The position numbers and the translations under genes are program-made. From assembly GCF_027247405.1 (NCBI RefSeq), contig NZ_CP097463.1, positions 2,790,001 through 2,854,000 on the forward strand: DNA of 64,000 nucleotides, in the 5' to 3' direction. The DNA is from Jatrophihabitans cynanchi. GTDB taxonomy: Bacteria; Actinomycetota; Actinomycetes; Mycobacteriales; Jatrophihabitantaceae. This document shows positions 62,105 to 64,000 of the stretch, piece after piece. A model generated the notes under the pieces. That model did not search any database and had not been told where the DNA came from. It saw nothing but the letters and a program-made list of their open reading frames with translations. The number at the start of each line of letters is the position of its first letter. Position 1 is the stretch's first letter.

Positions 62105-63583
62105 GTGAATGAGGACGATCTGCCTGAGCAATTGCGCATCCGCCGCGAGAAATACGACCGGTTGACGGCGGCTGCGGACGGATCGTTGTTCCCGGTCGGC
62201 GTGCCGCGGACGCACTCCCTCGGCGAGGTGCGCGAGCAGTTCCCCGAACTGCCGGCGGGAACCGAGACCGGACGGCAGGTCGGCGTCACCGGCCGGGTTA
62301 TCTTCGTCCGCAACACCGGAAAGCTGTGCTTCGCCACGCTGCGCGAGGACGGTGTCGAGCTGCAGGTGATGCTCTCGCAGGACCGCGTCGGGGCCGAGTC
62401 GCTGGCGGCGTGGAAGGCGGACGTCGACCTGGGCGATCTGGTGTTCGTGCAGGGCGAGGTGATCGCGTCCAAGCGTGGCGAACTGTCGGTGCTCGCGCAG
62501 TCGTGGCAGATCACCGCGAAGTCGCTGCGTCCGCTTCCGGTCGCGCACAAGCCGCTGTCCGAGGAGACCCGGGTCCGGCAGCGCTACGTCGACCTGATCG
62601 TCCGACCGGAAGCGCGGGAGATGGTCCGCACCCGCGCCGATGTGCTGCGCGCGATCCGCGAAACGCTCCACGACCGCCGCTACGTCGAGGTGGAGACGCC
62701 GATCCTGCAGGTCGTGCACGGCGGTGCCGCGGCCCGCCCGTTCCACACGCACCTGAACGCGTTCGACCTGGATATGTCACTGCGCATCGCCACCGAGTTG
62801 TATCTCAAGCGGTGCATCGTCGGTGGCGTGGAAAAGGTGTTCGAGATCGGCCGCACGTTCCGCAACGAAGGGGTCGACTCGTCACATTCCCCGGAGTTCA
62901 CGATGTTGGAGGCCTACGAGGCGTATGCCGATTACGACTCGATGGCGCAGCTCACCCGATCGCTCGTCACCGCGGCCGCCGAGCGCACCGGATTGCGCGA
63001 ACCGGTGACCGCGGACGGCGTGCCGATCGCGCTGTTCGACCAATGGCGCTCGGTGACCATTCATGATCTCGTTTCCGGGGCCGTGGGTGACCGGGTCACC
63101 GTGGACACCCCGGTCGAGCAGCTGCGCACCCACGCCGACCGGCTCGGTGTCGGGCTGCGCGACGGGTGGGACGCCGGCGAGATCGTTCTGGAGCTGTACG
63201 AAAAGCTCGTCGAGCACACCCTGATCCAGCCGACCTTCGTGCGCGACTACCCGGTGTCGGTACGCCCGCTCGCCCGCCCGCATCGGGACGACCCGCGGCT
63301 GGCCGAGGCGTGGGACCTGATCATCGGCGGCTTCGAGGTCGGCGTCGCGTATTCGGAATTGGCCGATCCGGTCGAACAGCGCCGCCGCCTCGTCGAGCAG
63401 TCGTTGGCCGCCGCAAAGGGCGATCCGGAAGCGATGCAGCTGGATGAAGACTTTCTCACCGCCCTCGAATACGGCATGCCCCCGACCGGCGGAATGGGAC
63501 TCGGCGTGGACCGGCTGATCATGCTGCTTACCGGTCGTGGTATTAGGGAAACGATTCTGTTCCCATTACTCAAGCCGCTTTGA
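62105..63583 (+). CDS. lysS: Lysyl-tRNA synthetase, class II
   Basis: 492 residues. N-terminal OB-fold for the anticodon ([20 protein letters not shown]), class II motif 1 near [16 protein letters not shown], motif 2 [24 protein letters not shown] and motif 3 [20 protein letters not shown]. It charges tRNA(Lys). A standalone LysS; no membrane domain as in LysX. Upstream of lsr2 as in mycobacteria. Confidence 0.94.
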   Translation: MNEDDLPEQLRIRREKYDRLTAAADGSLFPVGVPRTHSLGEVREQFPELPAGTETGRQVGVTGRVIFVRNTGKLCFATLREDGVELQVMLSQDRVGAESLAAWKADVDLGDLVFVQGEVIASKRGELSVLAQSWQITAKSLRPLPVAHKPLSEETRVRQRYVDLIVRPEAREMVRTRADVLRAIRETLHDRRYVEVETPILQVVHGGAAARPFHTHLNAFDLDMSLRIATELYLKRCIVGGVEKVFEIGRTFRNEGVDSSHSPEFTMLEAYEAYADYDSMAQLTRSLVTAAAERTGLREPVTADGVPIALFDQWRSVTIHDLVSGAVGDRVTVDTPVEQLRTHADRLGVGLRDGWDAGEIVLELYEKLVEHTLIQPTFVRDYPVSVRPLARPHRDDPRLAEAWDLIIGGFEVGVAYSELADPVEQRRRLVEQSLAAAKGDPEAMQLDEDFLTALEYGMPPTGGMGLGVDRLIMLLTGRGIRETILFPLLKPL

Positions 63584-63663
63584 GTTCGGCGTCGCCGAGT
63601 GGAAATGTGCGCCCGCGTGTGATTTGCTTTACGGACATTTTCCAGGCGGAGAGGAATCACCCG

Positions 63664-64000
63664 ATGGTGCAGAAGCACATCGTGCAACTCGAGGACGACA
63701 TCGACGGCGGAGCCGCGGTCGAAACCGTCAGATTCGCACTCGACGGATCGGACTACGAGATCGATCTGTCCGCCAAGAATGCGGGCAAGCTGCGTGACGC
63801 GCTCGCCGTCTATGTGGCGCACGGCCGCCGCGCCCGCGGCGGTGCGCGCATCGCGACACCCGGCCGCCGCGGTGGCCGGCCGGCCCGCGCCGACCGCGAG
63901 CAGACCCAGGCGATCCGGGCCTGGGCGCGCAAGAACGGCTTCCAGGTAGGGGACAAGGGCCGGATCCCGGCGCAGGTGCTGGAGGCTTACCAGGCCAAGG
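63664..64000 (+). CDS. lsr2: Lsr2 nucleoid-associated protein, 3' end outside window
   Basis: 112 codons are visible, starting [16 protein letters not shown] with GGAGAGGA ten bases before the ATG. The N-terminal dimerisation domain ([33 protein letters not shown]), a basic linker ([13 protein letters not shown]) and the DNA-binding start [20 protein letters not shown] are all Lsr2-typical. Lsr2 silences AT-rich and foreign DNA. The gene runs off the end of the window. Confidence 0.95.
   Translation, partial: MVQKHIVQLEDDIDGGAAVETVRFALDGSDYEIDLSAKNAGKLRDALAVYVAHGRRARGGARIATPGRRGGRPARADREQTQAIRAWARKNGFQVGDKGRIPAQVLEAYQAK

Overview
The window is chromosomal DNA of a very GC-rich actinobacterium (roughly 70% GC by eye, with strong G/C third positions and frequent GTG starts). 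The block hpt-ftsH-folE-folP-folB-folK-DUF3180-DUF6779 ... Rossmann/DUF2520-panC-nadB-nadC-coaX ... lysS-lsr2 is the order known from mycobacteria and relatives. Menaquinone is made by the futalosine route (mqnA, mqnC, mqnE and UbiD/UbiA/UbiX homologues are present), which points to a Frankia/Acidothermus/Jatrophihabitans/Streptomyces-like lineage rather than Mycobacterium. I cannot name the genus.

Layout. 1-5 kb: end of an HlyD-type adaptor, then a translationally coupled UbiD-UbiA-UbiX cassette and an Lrp regulator. 5-9 kb: LCMT-type methyltransferase, VKOR plus DUF929 thiol protein, mqnE and DUF4229. 9-12.2 kb: ABC exporter with a two-component system whose kinase has no membrane sensor. 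12.2-15.8 kb: frameshifted PIG-L deacetylase, a retron-type reverse transcriptase preceded by a 159-nt candidate msr-msd RNA with 19-nt terminal inverted repeats and its own promoter, a kinase-like ATPase without phospho-acceptor histidine, and an inositol monophosphatase. 15.8-22.4 kb: acyl-CoA synthetase, mqnA, SDR, mqnC, NIPA/EamA-type transporter, menG. 22.5-25 kb: an 84-residue Asp/Gly/Ala/Ser repeat protein coupled to a JmjC-type cupin oxygenase and followed by a sucrase/ferredoxin-like protein. 25-30 kb: an SDR/carboxymuconolactone-decarboxylase deletion scar, ppa, dacB, DUF2342 metallopeptidase-like protein, tilS. 30-37 kb: hpt, ftsH and the folate operon.

37-52 kb interrupts the conserved synteny block. 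It holds a MarR/MFS pair, three tiny genes (two of them octapeptides ending HVEWS), a diguanylate cyclase, and an eight-gene minus-strand operon (TIGR03084 protein, AtuA family, two acyl-CoA dehydrogenases, biotin-dependent carboxylase alpha and beta, enoyl-CoA hydratase, TetR) with a palindromic candidate operator over its -35 box. 52-58 kb: DUF2520, panC, nadB, nadC, coaX, F420-type oxidoreductase. 58-62 kb: a second ABC/two-component module. 62-64 kb: lysS and the start of lsr2.

Two signals recur. Many genes begin 5-8 nt after a TANNNT -10 box, so their mRNAs should be leaderless; this helps choose starts. Short tandem repeats repeatedly sit on gene junctions and duplicate the stop or start codon. 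The most novel-looking items are the retron, the repeat-protein/oxygenase pair and the twin octapeptide genes.
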